Both the position numbers and the translations under genes were made by a program. Below, one piece after another: positions 27,010-35,062 of a stretch of 64,000 nucleotides of DNA (the stretch's first letter is position 1; each line of letters opens with the position of its first letter). Below the pieces are notes generated by a model. That model was not told the origin of the DNA. It did no database searches and saw nothing but the letters and a program-made list of their open reading frames with translations. The stretch comes from Halioglobus maricola (lineage in GTDB: Bacteria; Pseudomonadota; Gammaproteobacteria; Pseudomonadales; Halieaceae): contig NZ_CP036422.1 in NCBI RefSeq assembly GCF_009388985.1, positions 462,501 to 526,500 of the forward strand, in the 5' to 3' direction.

Positions 27010-28538
27010 TTGATGGGCTCCCTACAGGCGATAAGTATCGGGTTCGCCGGACCGTCAGGGGTGATAGTAATTTTTTCCAGCACGTCGCGATAGCCATTGC
27101 GACTGCCTCTCACAGTATAGGTGCCCGGGCGCAGGGTGAGCTCCCGTTGCTGAAACCGACCCAAGCGCGCCACCTTGTAGACGATCACTTCGGTCTGTTC
27201 GTCCGAGGTCAGGATCACCTGGACCTGGGTGTTGGCGCGCTGTACGAGTGTGTCGAGCTGGTCTATCTGCCGGCTGAGTACGGGGCCGCGCGGCTCGACT
27301 TCTCGTGCCTGAGCCAGCAGCAGAGCCGTGTCCTGCGCCACAGCGATATCGGAGAGTCGCTCCGGTGCATCGATAACTGCCCGCAGCTGCTTGTCCAGTT
27401 CTGCGCGCACGGCGGCGCGGCTGGCGCCCTCGCTGGCGTAACTCACGTTGCTGTCGATCTTGAGTGCGCGCTGATAGCTTGTCAGTGCCTTCTGCCAGGC
27501 CTCGTTCTGTTCATGCCGGGCGCCCTCGCGTTGCAGTCGCACCAGGGTGGCCCCCTGTTCTGCGCCGGCCAGTTCCTGCAGCGCGCTGCTGGCCTCGCTG
27601 GAACCCGGTCGAAGAGCGGCTGCGGCCTTGAAGCGCTGCCGGGCAGTGTTGAATTCGCCGTCGTCCAGCGCGGCGTAACCCTCGCTCATCGCGGCGTTGA
27701 ACTGCTGGTCGGTGAGAGCTGTGCCAACCCGCTCCAGTTCACTCGCAGCAAACAGGTGTTCTGCATCCAGCGCAGTTGCAGCCGCGAGCGTCTCTTTTGC
27801 TGTGGCCAGGTCGCCGGCTGCTTCGGCCGCCTCTGCCGCGGCGAGCTGTTCCAGCAGCGCGGGGTAGTTGGCTGCGCGGCGCTGGAGGTCGGGCAGGGCG
27901 GCATTCTCTGGTTCGATCAGCGCTGCCAGCTCGAGCGCCTCGGCCACCTGGTCCGGGGTGCCCTCCTGCAGGGCGTCGCGGGTTTGTTGCAGCAGCTCAT
28001 CCACGCGCTGGGGCATGCTGTCGCTAATGGCCATCAATTGTTCCAGCCCTCGCTGGTATTGCTCTGTGGCCTGTTCGTACTCGCGCTGTCGATACAGCTC
28101 GTCACCTTCCAGTGCGGTCGCGTTGGCCGCTGCAAATGGTTCACTGGCCCACAGGGCGACGTTGCGCTCTTCCAGGGTGAACTGGATGTCCAGCAACTGC
28201 GCCAGCACATCCTGGGCGCCTTTGCGTAGCTTGGCGTCCTGAGCATCTGACCAGGGGGAGCTGGGGTTGTTGTCTGGCTGGGCACCGGGCTTTGCCGCGG
28301 TGTCTGCAGTTCCGCTACCGGCTACGCTATCCGCCGTCTCTGCGGTCTGTTCGGGAGGGCTCACCAGGCTGGGCAGCCAGAACACGACCACCACCGCGAG
28401 CAGCAGCAGGCCGCCCAGTGCTGGCAGGATCCATTGGGGCGTGCCGCGTGATGGCTCGGGTGCCGACACCGCAGCCGTTTCCGGGGCCGGGGCGACATCA
28501 AAGGGCGTGGGCTTGAGTTGCTCGTTATCTACTGACAT
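27006..28538 (-). CDS. Membrane-anchored TPR-like protein with C-terminal PEGA-like domain
   Basis: About 510 residues from ATG 28538 (a TTG one codon earlier is also open). A Pro-rich cytoplasmic N-terminus and a single span (about 36-54) precede a long Ala/Glu/Gln-rich helical region (about 90-420) with TPR character, for example YEQATEQYQRGLEQL and ALTSYQRALKIDSN. The last 65 residues (ELTLRPGTYTVRGSRNGYRD) resemble a PEGA domain. So it shares architecture with the next gene. It sits 20 bases after the preceding lipoprotein. Likely a periplasmic scaffold tethered to the inner membrane. Confidence 0.78.
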   Translation of the reverse strand: MSVDNEQLKPTPFDVAPAPETAAVSAPEPSRGTPQWILPALGGLLLLAVVVVFWLPSLVSPPEQTAETADSVAGSGTADTAAKPGAQPDNNPSSPWSDAQDAKLRKGAQDVLAQLLDIQFTLEERNVALWASEPFAAANATALEGDELYRQREYEQATEQYQRGLEQLMAISDSMPQRVDELLQQTRDALQEGTPDQVAEALELAALIEPENAALPDLQRRAANYPALLEQLAAAEAAEAAGDLATAKETLAAATALDAEHLFAASELERVGTALTDQQFNAAMSEGYAALDDGEFNTARQRFKAAAALRPGSSEASSALQELAGAEQGATLVRLQREGARHEQNEAWQKALTSYQRALKIDSNVSYASEGASRAAVRAELDKQLRAVIDAPERLSDIAVAQDTALLLAQAREVEPRGPVLSRQIDQLDTLVQRANTQVQVILTSDEQTEVIVYKVARLGRFQQRELTLRPGTYTVRGSRNGYRDVLEKITITPDGPANPILIACREPIN

Positions 28539-28558
28539 CAAATGAGGGCGCTTTAAAA

Positions 28559-29782
28559 CTAGAGTGTATCAGCTGCGCCGATGGTTTCGGGTTGTTCCAG
28601 GCTGCCGATTTCGGTGGCGTAGATCTCGGCCAGCAATGAGCGCCACTGGGCGTACTGGTCATCCACGCTGCCTTTAAGGGTCACGCTCTGGTCTTCGAGT
28701 TCGATTACCTGGGGGGTGATTTCTGATTCCAGCGACAGCCCCACTTCCTCCAGCGCCTGAACGTGGATCTGGGCTTCATTGCGTTTTTCCAGACCGCTCT
28801 TGAATAAGTAACCGCCTCCGAGAATGGCAACATCACTCGCGGCGGCCTCGCCATAGCTATCGGAGTTGATGGCGCCGGCGATCCCCGCAGCCACGGCAAT
28901 GGCCCCGACGATCATTCTGCGCTGGCTCTCGGCCCGCAGTTCTTGCATGGCGACGACTTCTTCATAACTCAGGCGCCGCCACTCATCGTAGGGGTCGAGC
29001 ATTTCTTCACCGAAGTTGTCGTAGTAGGCCTGCATGGTGTCGATGTACATGTGATCCCGCTCGCGAATCGTGCGCACGCGTTCGAGCATGGGGTCGTTGT
29101 CAGCGGGCAGGCGCATCACCAGGTAAACGTCGCTCGGGTTTTTCGCCAGGTAACCGTCGAAGGCCTCAGGGGAGAATTCCTGGGCGAACAGGAGTTCGCT
29201 GACGAGGCGGACATTCATACGGTCCTGCTCGCGGAGTTTCTGCTGGGCCTGGAGAATGTCGTTGGCGATGGTGTTGTAGACGGCCTGGAATGGATCGTGA
29301 CTGTTGCGGGTCGTGGTTTTGTAGGCGTACTTGCTGGCGTGTGACTCGTAGCCTTTGTCCAGCCATTCGTAACCGCGTGAATCGACAGCGGTAATACGTA
29401 ACTCCAGGCGTTCACCATCGGAGTGGACGATTTTGCCGTGGACTGACAGGTCTGAGACTCGCTCGGGGTCGGGTACCACACGCACTGCGCCCCAGGCGCC
29501 GCTCTGCTGCATAGCCTGCGCGAGCTGGTTGGGCATGAACCGCGCCTCGGCCTTGCGCACCTCGGTGTAAACAGGCTGTTCGTCATCATCCGGAACCTCG
29601 TCCAGGCCGGGGTCGAAAACGGCGATGCCCACGTCGAGCAGCAACTCGTCAGTTACAACTTCCTGCGCCGTCGCGATGGGTGGCACCGAGGTGCTTTTCA
29701 CGGTTTGATTGACGCAGCCTGTACCGAGCAGGCAGGCGCTTGCAAAGAGCAGGGTGGAAAATGGCCGGGAGAGGATGTTCAC
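28559..29782 (-). CDS. Hypothetical lipoprotein of the ExbB/vWA operon (C)
   Basis: 407 residues from GTG 29782, overlapping the stop of the poly-serine gene (GTGA). Lipobox GTGC with Cys23. The first half (about 45-190) has the strand-helix order of envelope lipoproteins that interact with the outer membrane, such as LELRITAVDSRGYEWLDKGYE and FQAVYNTIANDILQAQ. This vaguely recalls CsgG/LpoB-like folds. A hydrophobic Gly/Ala stretch (MIVGAIAVAAGIAGAI) near 293-308 could dip into a membrane. I do not recognise the family. Position and coupling argue it belongs to the same complex. Confidence 0.78.
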   Translation of the reverse strand: MNILSRPFSTLLFASACLLGTGCVNQTVKSTSVPPIATAQEVVTDELLLDVGIAVFDPGLDEVPDDDEQPVYTEVRKAEARFMPNQLAQAMQQSGAWGAVRVVPDPERVSDLSVHGKIVHSDGERLELRITAVDSRGYEWLDKGYESHASKYAYKTTTRNSHDPFQAVYNTIANDILQAQQKLREQDRMNVRLVSELLFAQEFSPEAFDGYLAKNPSDVYLVMRLPADNDPMLERVRTIRERDHMYIDTMQAYYDNFGEEMLDPYDEWRRLSYEEVVAMQELRAESQRRMIVGAIAVAAGIAGAINSDSYGEAAASDVAILGGGYLFKSGLEKRNEAQIHVQALEEVGLSLESEITPQVIELEDQSVTLKGSVDDQYAQWRSLLAEIYATEIGSLEQPETIGAADTL

Positions 29783-30975
29783 TCAGAAATTCCCTTGTAC
29801 TTGCGGTATTCGTCCCACAGTTTTTCGCGCACGGCCGGGTCGGCTTCGCGCATCGCTGCCTCACGCAACTGGCGGGCGACCACGTCGTCATCTTCGCCTG
29901 AGGGTACGTCTTCAGGGGGTGGGAAGCGCGCGGTATCCTCGGGGATTGGCTGGCCGCCTCCGACGCCGCCGATACCGCCACCGTAGCTGCCGGAAGTACT
30001 GGCGGTGCCGCCCCCGGGGTAGCTGGTGTCGAGGCCGCCATTGCCGTAACTACCGGAACCACTGCTTCCTCCGGCATCACTGCTCTCGCTGGCTGTCGAG
30101 GCGCTGGAGCTGCGAGTGGCTGTGCGCTGTTGATTCTGTTGCTCCAGGATCATCGCATCGAAATCACTGGTGCCTGCCTCGAGCTGGGCATCGAGGATCG
30201 CGACTTGTTCGGCAGGTGTCAGCGGGCCACTCCCGCCACTGCCGCTCGTGCCGGGAATGACGCCGGGAATAGCCCCAGGGATGACGCCGGGAATAGTACC
30301 GGGCATGCCGGGGATGCTGGCGCTGACGGCGACGCCATCGCCACTGCCACCGGCCGTGCTCCCGGCGGCTCCGCCGCTTGCGCTGCCGCTGCCACCGGCG
30401 CTGCCCGCGCTGCTGCCACTGTCACTGCCACTAGCGGAGCCTGAGGCCTCCGTCATACTGTCCTCCATGCTGGGGATGTCTTCCATGGAGGGCAGGCCGC
30501 CGCTTTCTCCAGGCTCAAAGCCGGGTTCACCGCTGGCTCCGCTGCTACTCGCCGTGCCCTCCAGCCCGTCGTCCGATTGGCCGGCACCCTTGCCGTGCCA
30601 TTCGCCTGCTTGCGAACCGGCCTCGGCCGCGCTGTCATTGCCCGCGCTGCTGCTTGAATCTTGGCTGCCCTCGGAACCACGATTGCCTGTGTCTCCGGAG
30701 CTTGAGGCACTGCTCGAACTGCTGCTTGAACTGCTGCTCGAGGAGGGACTTGCCGAACTGCTGGACGAGCTACTGGATGAACTGCTGGACGAACTGGATG
30801 AGCTGCTCGAGCTACTGCTGGGAGGCGGGGTAGCGCTGGGCGTACTTGGGGGTGTGGTTGGATTACTCGCACTGGGGCAGCCCGCCAGTAGCAGGCAGGC
30901 GGCCGTCACGGCGGCGCACAGGCGCGCGCGTTCTAGCGCGGTCGCGGCTGGGCGTGTTGAGTCACTGAATGTCAT
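29779..30975 (-). CDS. Lipoprotein with long poly-serine linker
   Basis: 398 residues, lipobox LLAGC with Cys33. After a Pro/Thr/Ser stretch comes a poly-Ser run of about 40 residues (53 onward, with single Ala and Pro interruptions). Low-complexity Gly/Ser regions follow and reappear between about 170 and 335. The Ser codons are mixed (AGC, AGT, TCG, TCC, TCA), so the run is selected as protein and is not a simple codon repeat. The C-terminal 50 residues (LREAAMREADPAVREKLWDEY) are helical and charged, probably the working end on a long flexible tether. It overlaps the upstream TPR gene by 14 bases. Confidence 0.85.
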   Translation of the reverse strand: MTFSDSTRPAATALERARLCAAVTAACLLLAGCPSASNPTTPPSTPSATPPPSSSSSSSSSSSSSSSSSSSSSSASPSSSSSSSSSSSSASSSGDTGNRGSEGSQDSSSSAGNDSAAEAGSQAGEWHGKGAGQSDDGLEGTASSSGASGEPGFEPGESGGLPSMEDIPSMEDSMTEASGSASGSDSGSSAGSAGGSGSASGGAAGSTAGGSGDGVAVSASIPGMPGTIPGVIPGAIPGVIPGTSGSGGSGPLTPAEQVAILDAQLEAGTSDFDAMILEQQNQQRTATRSSSASTASESSDAGGSSGSGSYGNGGLDTSYPGGGTASTSGSYGGGIGGVGGGQPIPEDTARFPPPEDVPSGEDDDVVARQLREAAMREADPAVREKLWDEYRKYKGISE

Positions 30976-32224
30976 AGGCTCTCAGGACCCTCTGGGTATC
31001 GACCGGCTCGCCCAGGGCCAGTTGTGGGCGGAACCGTGTGCGGCGCAGTTTGCGCATTAACTTGTTGGCAGTGGCATCGTCCAGGGTGTTTTCATCCACC
31101 CGTTCGAGCTCTCTCACCTTGCCGGTTGCTGTTACCGAGAATGCCAACTGTACAGCGCCATCGCCGGGCTGAACAGGCTGGGGCAGGGGGCGAACGCCGT
31201 CGAAATTGGGCAGCGCCACGGGCTCGGCAAAAGTGGCCTCTATAGTCTGTTGGTCAGCGCCGCGCGCGACAAGTTCCGCATTGGCTTGCTGGTAGGCGCG
31301 CAGCGCCGCCTCCTTGTCACCGTGCCAGAAGATCCAGTCACCCATCATGACCATGGTCTCGGTGGTTTCCGCACTGTTCTCGCCATGGTTTACAAGGTGT
31401 AGATCGTAGATCGCCTGGATGACTGCGCGGCCCCGCTTGTAGCTCTCACGCTGGTAGCGATTGAAACGGTTGTCCTGCGTTTGCAGTGAAACGCCCAGGT
31501 CTGTCTGGGATTTTGGGCTGGACGTCCTTTCGTAACCGCTGATCAGATACTGTGCCAGCAGCATGCCCTCGAGGGGTTCCAGCAGGTAGGCAGACGTTTT
31601 ACCGTGGGTATTGATGGTGTCGTTCAGGGCCAGGCGGTAGAGATCCCACATGTTCATGAGGCGCAGGTAGGGTGCGGGTCCCAGATCCAGGCGATAGGCG
31701 TTGTATTGCCACTGGGCCTGTTCCATGAACACCTTGGAGCGGTCAGCGCCATTGTTCATGGTGCGCATCTGTACGCGGTACATATAGTGCTGACGCTCGT
31801 CGGCCTTGGCGAAATCGCCCAGCGCGATATGGCTGATGATTTCCTGTTGTACCAGCGCCACCTGGCCTGCGCTGTACAAGCCATTGTTGATGCGATCCAA
31901 ATGTACGCCGCGACGAAAAACGTCCAGCGCATCGGTATGCCGGCCCTCTTGCTGCAAAGTCAGGCCGAGGCTGAGCAGTTGTTCTGGCAGTGCCGCTGAG
32001 TAGGCGCCGTGCTCGGACTCAAGCGCGGTGATGCCGGCGAAGTAGTTGTCCGTGTTCGCTGTGCTGGCGCGCAGGGCCGTATCTCCGCTGGCCGGTTCGG
32101 CTGCAGGTTCGGATGCTTCGGGCGATGCTGTTACCGCGAGAGGTACGCTGCCGGCCACTGTGGCCAGCAGCAGGGCGCGCAACAGGACCGCCGCTATCGG
32201 CGCTCTACACATAGTATGACTCAT
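30962..32224 (-). CDS. Exported TPR protein with TonB-like C-terminal domain; first gene of the ExbB/vWA operon
   Basis: 420 residues with a signal peptide (about 1-33, ending VTAS). A helical region follows that includes LLSLGLTLQQEGRHTDALDVFRRGVHLD, a TPR-like unit, and further repeats to about 330. The last 70 residues (VQLAFSVTATGKVREL, then KLRRTRFRPQLALGEPVDTQ) match the TonB C-terminal domain pattern seen in energy-transducer-like proteins. There is no TonB transmembrane/Pro-rich anchor, so it is not a classic TonB. ATG 32224 is preferred, and a second ATG lies four codons on. Divergent from the small gene at 32323. Confidence 0.82.
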   Translation of the reverse strand: MSHTMCRAPIAAVLLRALLLATVAGSVPLAVTASPEASEPAAEPASGDTALRASTANTDNYFAGITALESEHGAYSAALPEQLLSLGLTLQQEGRHTDALDVFRRGVHLDRINNGLYSAGQVALVQQEIISHIALGDFAKADERQHYMYRVQMRTMNNGADRSKVFMEQAQWQYNAYRLDLGPAPYLRLMNMWDLYRLALNDTINTHGKTSAYLLEPLEGMLLAQYLISGYERTSSPKSQTDLGVSLQTQDNRFNRYQRESYKRGRAVIQAIYDLHLVNHGENSAETTETMVMMGDWIFWHGDKEAALRAYQQANAELVARGADQQTIEATFAEPVALPNFDGVRPLPQPVQPGDGAVQLAFSVTATGKVRELERVDENTLDDATANKLMRKLRRTRFRPQLALGEPVDTQRVLRAYDIQ

Positions 32225-32257
32225 ACGGCTGGGTACAGCCGCGCAGATCTCTTATTA

Positions 32258-32290
32258 AACTGACTGTAAGTATATACACTATCACTGGCT
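32258..32290 (-). promoter_or_regulatory. Possible promoter of the ExbB/vWA operon
   Basis: On the minus strand, TTTATC is followed after 16 bases by TATACT, roughly 35 bases upstream of the operon's first ATG. The -35 match is poor. No other clear promoter is seen in the 98-base divergent gap. Confidence 0.3.
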
Positions 32291-32322
32291 GATAAAGATA
32301 CCGTCTGGGGGCGAGCGTGCAA

Positions 32323-32631
32323 ATGGCGATTGGGCAAATATTGTTGGACGAATTGCAGCGGCGCTGGACCGACATGTTTGCGGCCCTGGCCCGAGGCGAT
32401 GATGTGGCCCCTGCGGCCGGCCTGCGCGCCGAGGGCTTAATGGAGGCGGCGGTGTTGACGGGAGCCGCTGACGAAGCCGGGATAGACAGAATGCTGGATG
32501 CTGCTCACAAGGCCGCGAAGGGTGAGAGCCTCGCGGCCTCACTCGGTGACAACTGGCGCGAGTTTCATCATTTCCCCGAGATACCGCTCTATATGCATCG
32601 CGCACCGGTGGTTCCCAGCACCCCCGATTGA
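32323..32631 (+). CDS. Small hypothetical protein
   Basis: 102 residues from ATG 32323 (GTG 32317 is two codons earlier; GGGGGCGAG lies upstream of both). The sequence MAIGQILLDELQRRWTDM is predicted helical and soluble, with no signal or motif that I recognise. The C-terminal 30 residues contain HHFPEIPLYMHRAP, a His/Pro-rich turn. It is divergent from the ExbB/vWA operon and 33 bases ahead of the DUF4136 lipoprotein gene, so it may be co-transcribed with that. Codon use and lack of a better frame support it being real. Confidence 0.6.
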   Translation: MAIGQILLDELQRRWTDMFAALARGDDVAPAAGLRAEGLMEAAVLTGAADEAGIDRMLDAAHKAAKGESLAASLGDNWREFHHFPEIPLYMHRAPVVPSTPD

Positions 32632-32664
32632 CTATAATGCCCAGCCAACCTGGAGGATGACCTT

Positions 32665-33228
32665 ATGATCGTACGCACAATCCGAAGCCTCGGCGCGCTG
32701 GCAATGCTCGCGCTGCTCGCTGCCTGTACCACAACAGCACTTGAAGCGACGATGGATTTCGATGACAGCTTTGACTTCACCGGGGTAAAGAAAATTGCCA
32801 TACAGCCAGTGGATCGGGTCGGCTTGAGCGCGATCAAGGTCAGCGATATGCAGATATCTCGCATTGACTCGGCGCTGGCCGACGAGCTGGCCCGGCGCGG
32901 GTTCCAGTTGGTTGACGACAACGCTGACGCCGACGCCTACCTCACCTGGCATTTGGTGACCGAGGAGCGCACCGATGTGCGTACCTACAACAGTATGAGT
33001 TACTACAACTGCTGGCGCTGCGGCCCGAGCGTCTCGGATGTGAGTGTGCGCCAGTACACCCAGGGCACGTTTATCGTGGATATCATTGACCCTTCACGCA
33101 ACAAGTCAGTGTGGCGTTCAGTGATTGAGTCCAGGCTGCAGTCCGACCCGGACCCCGCCTCTCTGGAATCTGAGCAGCGCCGTGCCGAAGCGGCCCAGGC
33201 GATTTTTGCCGAATTCCCGCCCCTGTAG
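32665..33228 (+). CDS. DUF4136 domain lipoprotein
   Basis: 187 residues with lipobox LAAC near residue 18. The mature domain has the DUF4136 pattern: DFDDSFDFTGVKKIAIQP at the start, DSALADELARRGFQLVDD in the middle, a Thr/Tyr/Asn-rich loop with CWRC, then QGTFIVDIIDPSRNKSVWRS. Family members are envelope lipoproteins of unknown role. GGAGGATGACCTT precedes the ATG. It ends one base before the convergent GNAT gene. Confidence 0.88.
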   Translation: MIVRTIRSLGALAMLALLAACTTTALEATMDFDDSFDFTGVKKIAIQPVDRVGLSAIKVSDMQISRIDSALADELARRGFQLVDDNADADAYLTWHLVTEERTDVRTYNSMSYYNCWRCGPSVSDVSVRQYTQGTFIVDIIDPSRNKSVWRSVIESRLQSDPDPASLESEQRRAEAAQAIFAEFPPL

Positions 33229-33846
33229 TTACCGGGTGGGAGGTGCCTGACGGGCCTCGCGCCACATAAACCACACCGGGGGGCCGCCCCCCGGCATGTT
33301 GTCCTCTGATACCACTTCAAAGCCGTGCCGCTCATACAGCGGCACGTTGCGCTCATTGGAACTTTCCAGGTAGGCGGGCATGCCTGCTTTATCAACGGTG
33401 CGCAGGCCCTCTTTGATCAGGGCTGAGCCTACGCCCTGGCCCTGGTTGGCATGCCTGGCGCCCACAAATAGCAGGTGATAGTGCGGCGCCTCTGGGTGGT
33501 GACGGTCGAACACCGCAGCCTGCTGTGGGATGCGCCGCAGCGGTGCGAGGCTGCTTTTGAGTATCAGCTTCAGCATCAGCCCGATAAGGCCGGGGCCGGG
33601 CTTCAGGTCGAACTTCTCGCCAGGGGGCAGCCACAGGCCAGCGCCGCGGTCTGCCGTTTCGACGTGGCATAAACCCTTCGGCAGGAAGATGTCGCGCGTG
33701 ATCAGGCGGAAAAAACCGGGATAAATATCGGTTGCCGGCAGCACCCAGTTCATCACCGGGTCGGTGCTGAACGAGTCGGCGAGGATCGCAGCCATCTGGT
33801 CCAGTTCGGCGCTGCTGCCGTTGATTATTTGCGGTGCCTTGTCCAT
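33229..33846 (-). CDS. GNAT family N-acetyltransferase
   Basis: 205 residues with the GNAT acetyl-CoA loop visible as ARHANQGQGVGSALI (R/QxxGxG/A type). The last motif is VPLYERHGFEVV, as is usual for the fold. The N-terminal part contains PVMNWVLPATDIYPGFFRL, similar to the wider group that includes puromycin acetyltransferase-like proteins. Substrate unknown. It is convergent with the DUF4136 gene and divergent from pdxH (87 bases). Confidence 0.88.
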   Translation of the reverse strand: MDKAPQIINGSSAELDQMAAILADSFSTDPVMNWVLPATDIYPGFFRLITRDIFLPKGLCHVETADRGAGLWLPPGEKFDLKPGPGLIGLMLKLILKSSLAPLRRIPQQAAVFDRHHPEAPHYHLLFVGARHANQGQGVGSALIKEGLRTVDKAGMPAYLESSNERNVPLYERHGFEVVSEDNMPGGGPPVWFMWREARQAPPTR

Positions 33847-33933
33847 ATGCGGGTTTTGCCTCTCCCTTGCAGTGGGGCTACTATTGGTGCCCCATTTCGG
33901 GGCAACAGCCTCACAGCGTAGCAGGAACCTTCA

Positions 33934-34569
33934 TTGCATTACGAGGACTACAGGCGGGAATACACAGCAGGCGGTCTTACCCGCGACATGCTCAATGCCT
34001 GCCCGATGACACAGTTCGAGCACTGGCTGGAGCAGTCGGTGCGTGCGCAACTGGAAGACCCTACCGCCATGGTGCTCTCTACCATCGACGACGCGGGCAC
34101 GCCCTGGCAGCGGATTGTGTTGCTGAAAGGGCTTTCTCACGGCGGTTTCGTCTTCTACACCAATTACGGTAGCGCCAAGGCGCAGGCTATCGCGGCCAAT
34201 CCACGGGTCTCGCTGTTGTTCCCCTGGAATGAAATCGACCGTCAGGTCATCGCCACCGGGGTGGCCGAGAAAATGAGTGTCGCTGAGTCTGCCGCCTATT
34301 TCGTCACCCGTCCCCGCGAGAGCCAGATCGCCGCCTGGGCTTCGCGCCAGAGCCGGCCCGTGTCTGCCCGCGCCATGCTGGAGAAGCAGGTGCAGGTATT
34401 AAAGGACAAGTTCGGCAAGGGGGAAGTGCCGGTGCCCGATTTCTGGGGAGGCTACCGCATTATTCCCGAGCGAATCGAATTCTGGCAAGGCGGTGAACAT
34501 CGCCTGCACGACCGCTTCCTCTACAGCCGCGAGGACGATGGTTGGGCCATCGAACAATTGCAGCCCTGA
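33934..34569 (+). CDS. pdxH: Pyridoxamine 5'-phosphate oxidase
   Basis: 211 residues. Starts at TTG 33934 with AGGA upstream; the N-terminus HYEDYRREYTAGGLTRD matches the YRREY-GGL start of PdxH proteins, which supports this start over the later ATG at 33988. FMN-binding segments include RIVLLKGLSHGGFVFYTNY and SLLFPWNEIDRQV; the active-site end is SREDDGWAIEQLQP (typically RLxP-like). The enzyme oxidises pyridoxine/pyridoxamine 5'-phosphate to PLP with FMN and O2, completing or salvaging vitamin B6. Seventeen bases precede the lipocalin-like gene. Confidence 0.95.
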   Translation: MHYEDYRREYTAGGLTRDMLNACPMTQFEHWLEQSVRAQLEDPTAMVLSTIDDAGTPWQRIVLLKGLSHGGFVFYTNYGSAKAQAIAANPRVSLLFPWNEIDRQVIATGVAEKMSVAESAAYFVTRPRESQIAAWASRQSRPVSARAMLEKQVQVLKDKFGKGEVPVPDFWGGYRIIPERIEFWQGGEHRLHDRFLYSREDDGWAIEQLQP

Positions 34570-34585
34570 ACAAGGAAATTGCATC

Positions 34586-35062
34586 ATGATTAGCAAAGAA
34601 GATCTGGTAGGCACCTGGGAACTGGAGTCGTGGACGGTGGGTTATTCCGACCGGGATGAGTTCAGCTATCCTTATGGGGAAGAGCCTCGCGGGCTATTGG
34701 TCTATGCCAATGACGGTTGGATGAGCGCTTCTATCGCGCGTAACGATCGCGCCGGCCTACCCACTGATATCTCCTACCGTAAGATCCCGGATGCCCTCAA
34801 GGCCGAGGCATTTTCGTCCTATTTTCACTACGCCGGACGCTTTCAGGTGCACGGTGGGGATGTAGTCCACTACGTCACCCAGAGTCTCAATCCGGACTTC
34901 CCCGGTACCGAGCAACTACGCCACGCCGAACTGGACGGCCAGACCCTGGTGCTGTCAGGCAAGGATCAGGTGGGCGAAGTGGTGCGCTTTCATTCGCTGG
35001 TGTGGCATCGCACCACGCCGACGCCAGAGCCCACGGAAGATCGCCCGCCGCTGGACGCCTAG
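34586..35062 (+). CDS. Lipocalin-like domain protein
   Basis: 158 residues from ATG 34586 (AAGGAAATT upstream). The N-terminus DLVGTWELESWTVGY is the GxW motif of lipocalin-like families. Later come PRGLLVYANDGWMSASI and a C-terminal VVRFHSLVWHRT. It has no signal peptide, so it is likely cytoplasmic and binds a small hydrophobic ligand; a catalytic role is not evident. The frame that begins further upstream lies within pdxH and is spurious. Its stop overlaps the convergent cinA stop by 4 bases. Confidence 0.82.
   Translation: MISKEDLVGTWELESWTVGYSDRDEFSYPYGEEPRGLLVYANDGWMSASIARNDRAGLPTDISYRKIPDALKAEAFSSYFHYAGRFQVHGGDVVHYVTQSLNPDFPGTEQLRHAELDGQTLVLSGKDQVGEVVRFHSLVWHRTTPTPEPTEDRPPLDA

Noticed and set aside
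19143..32224. Zorya-type anti-phage system
   Set aside because: There is a MotA/ExbB-like gene, but no OmpA-domain ZorB, no ZorC and no helicase or nuclease ZorD/E.
19143..32224. Type VI secretion cluster, because of PEGA, FGE-like and vWA genes
   Set aside because: No VipA/VipB, Hcp, VgrG, ClpV, TssJKLM or baseplate genes are present.
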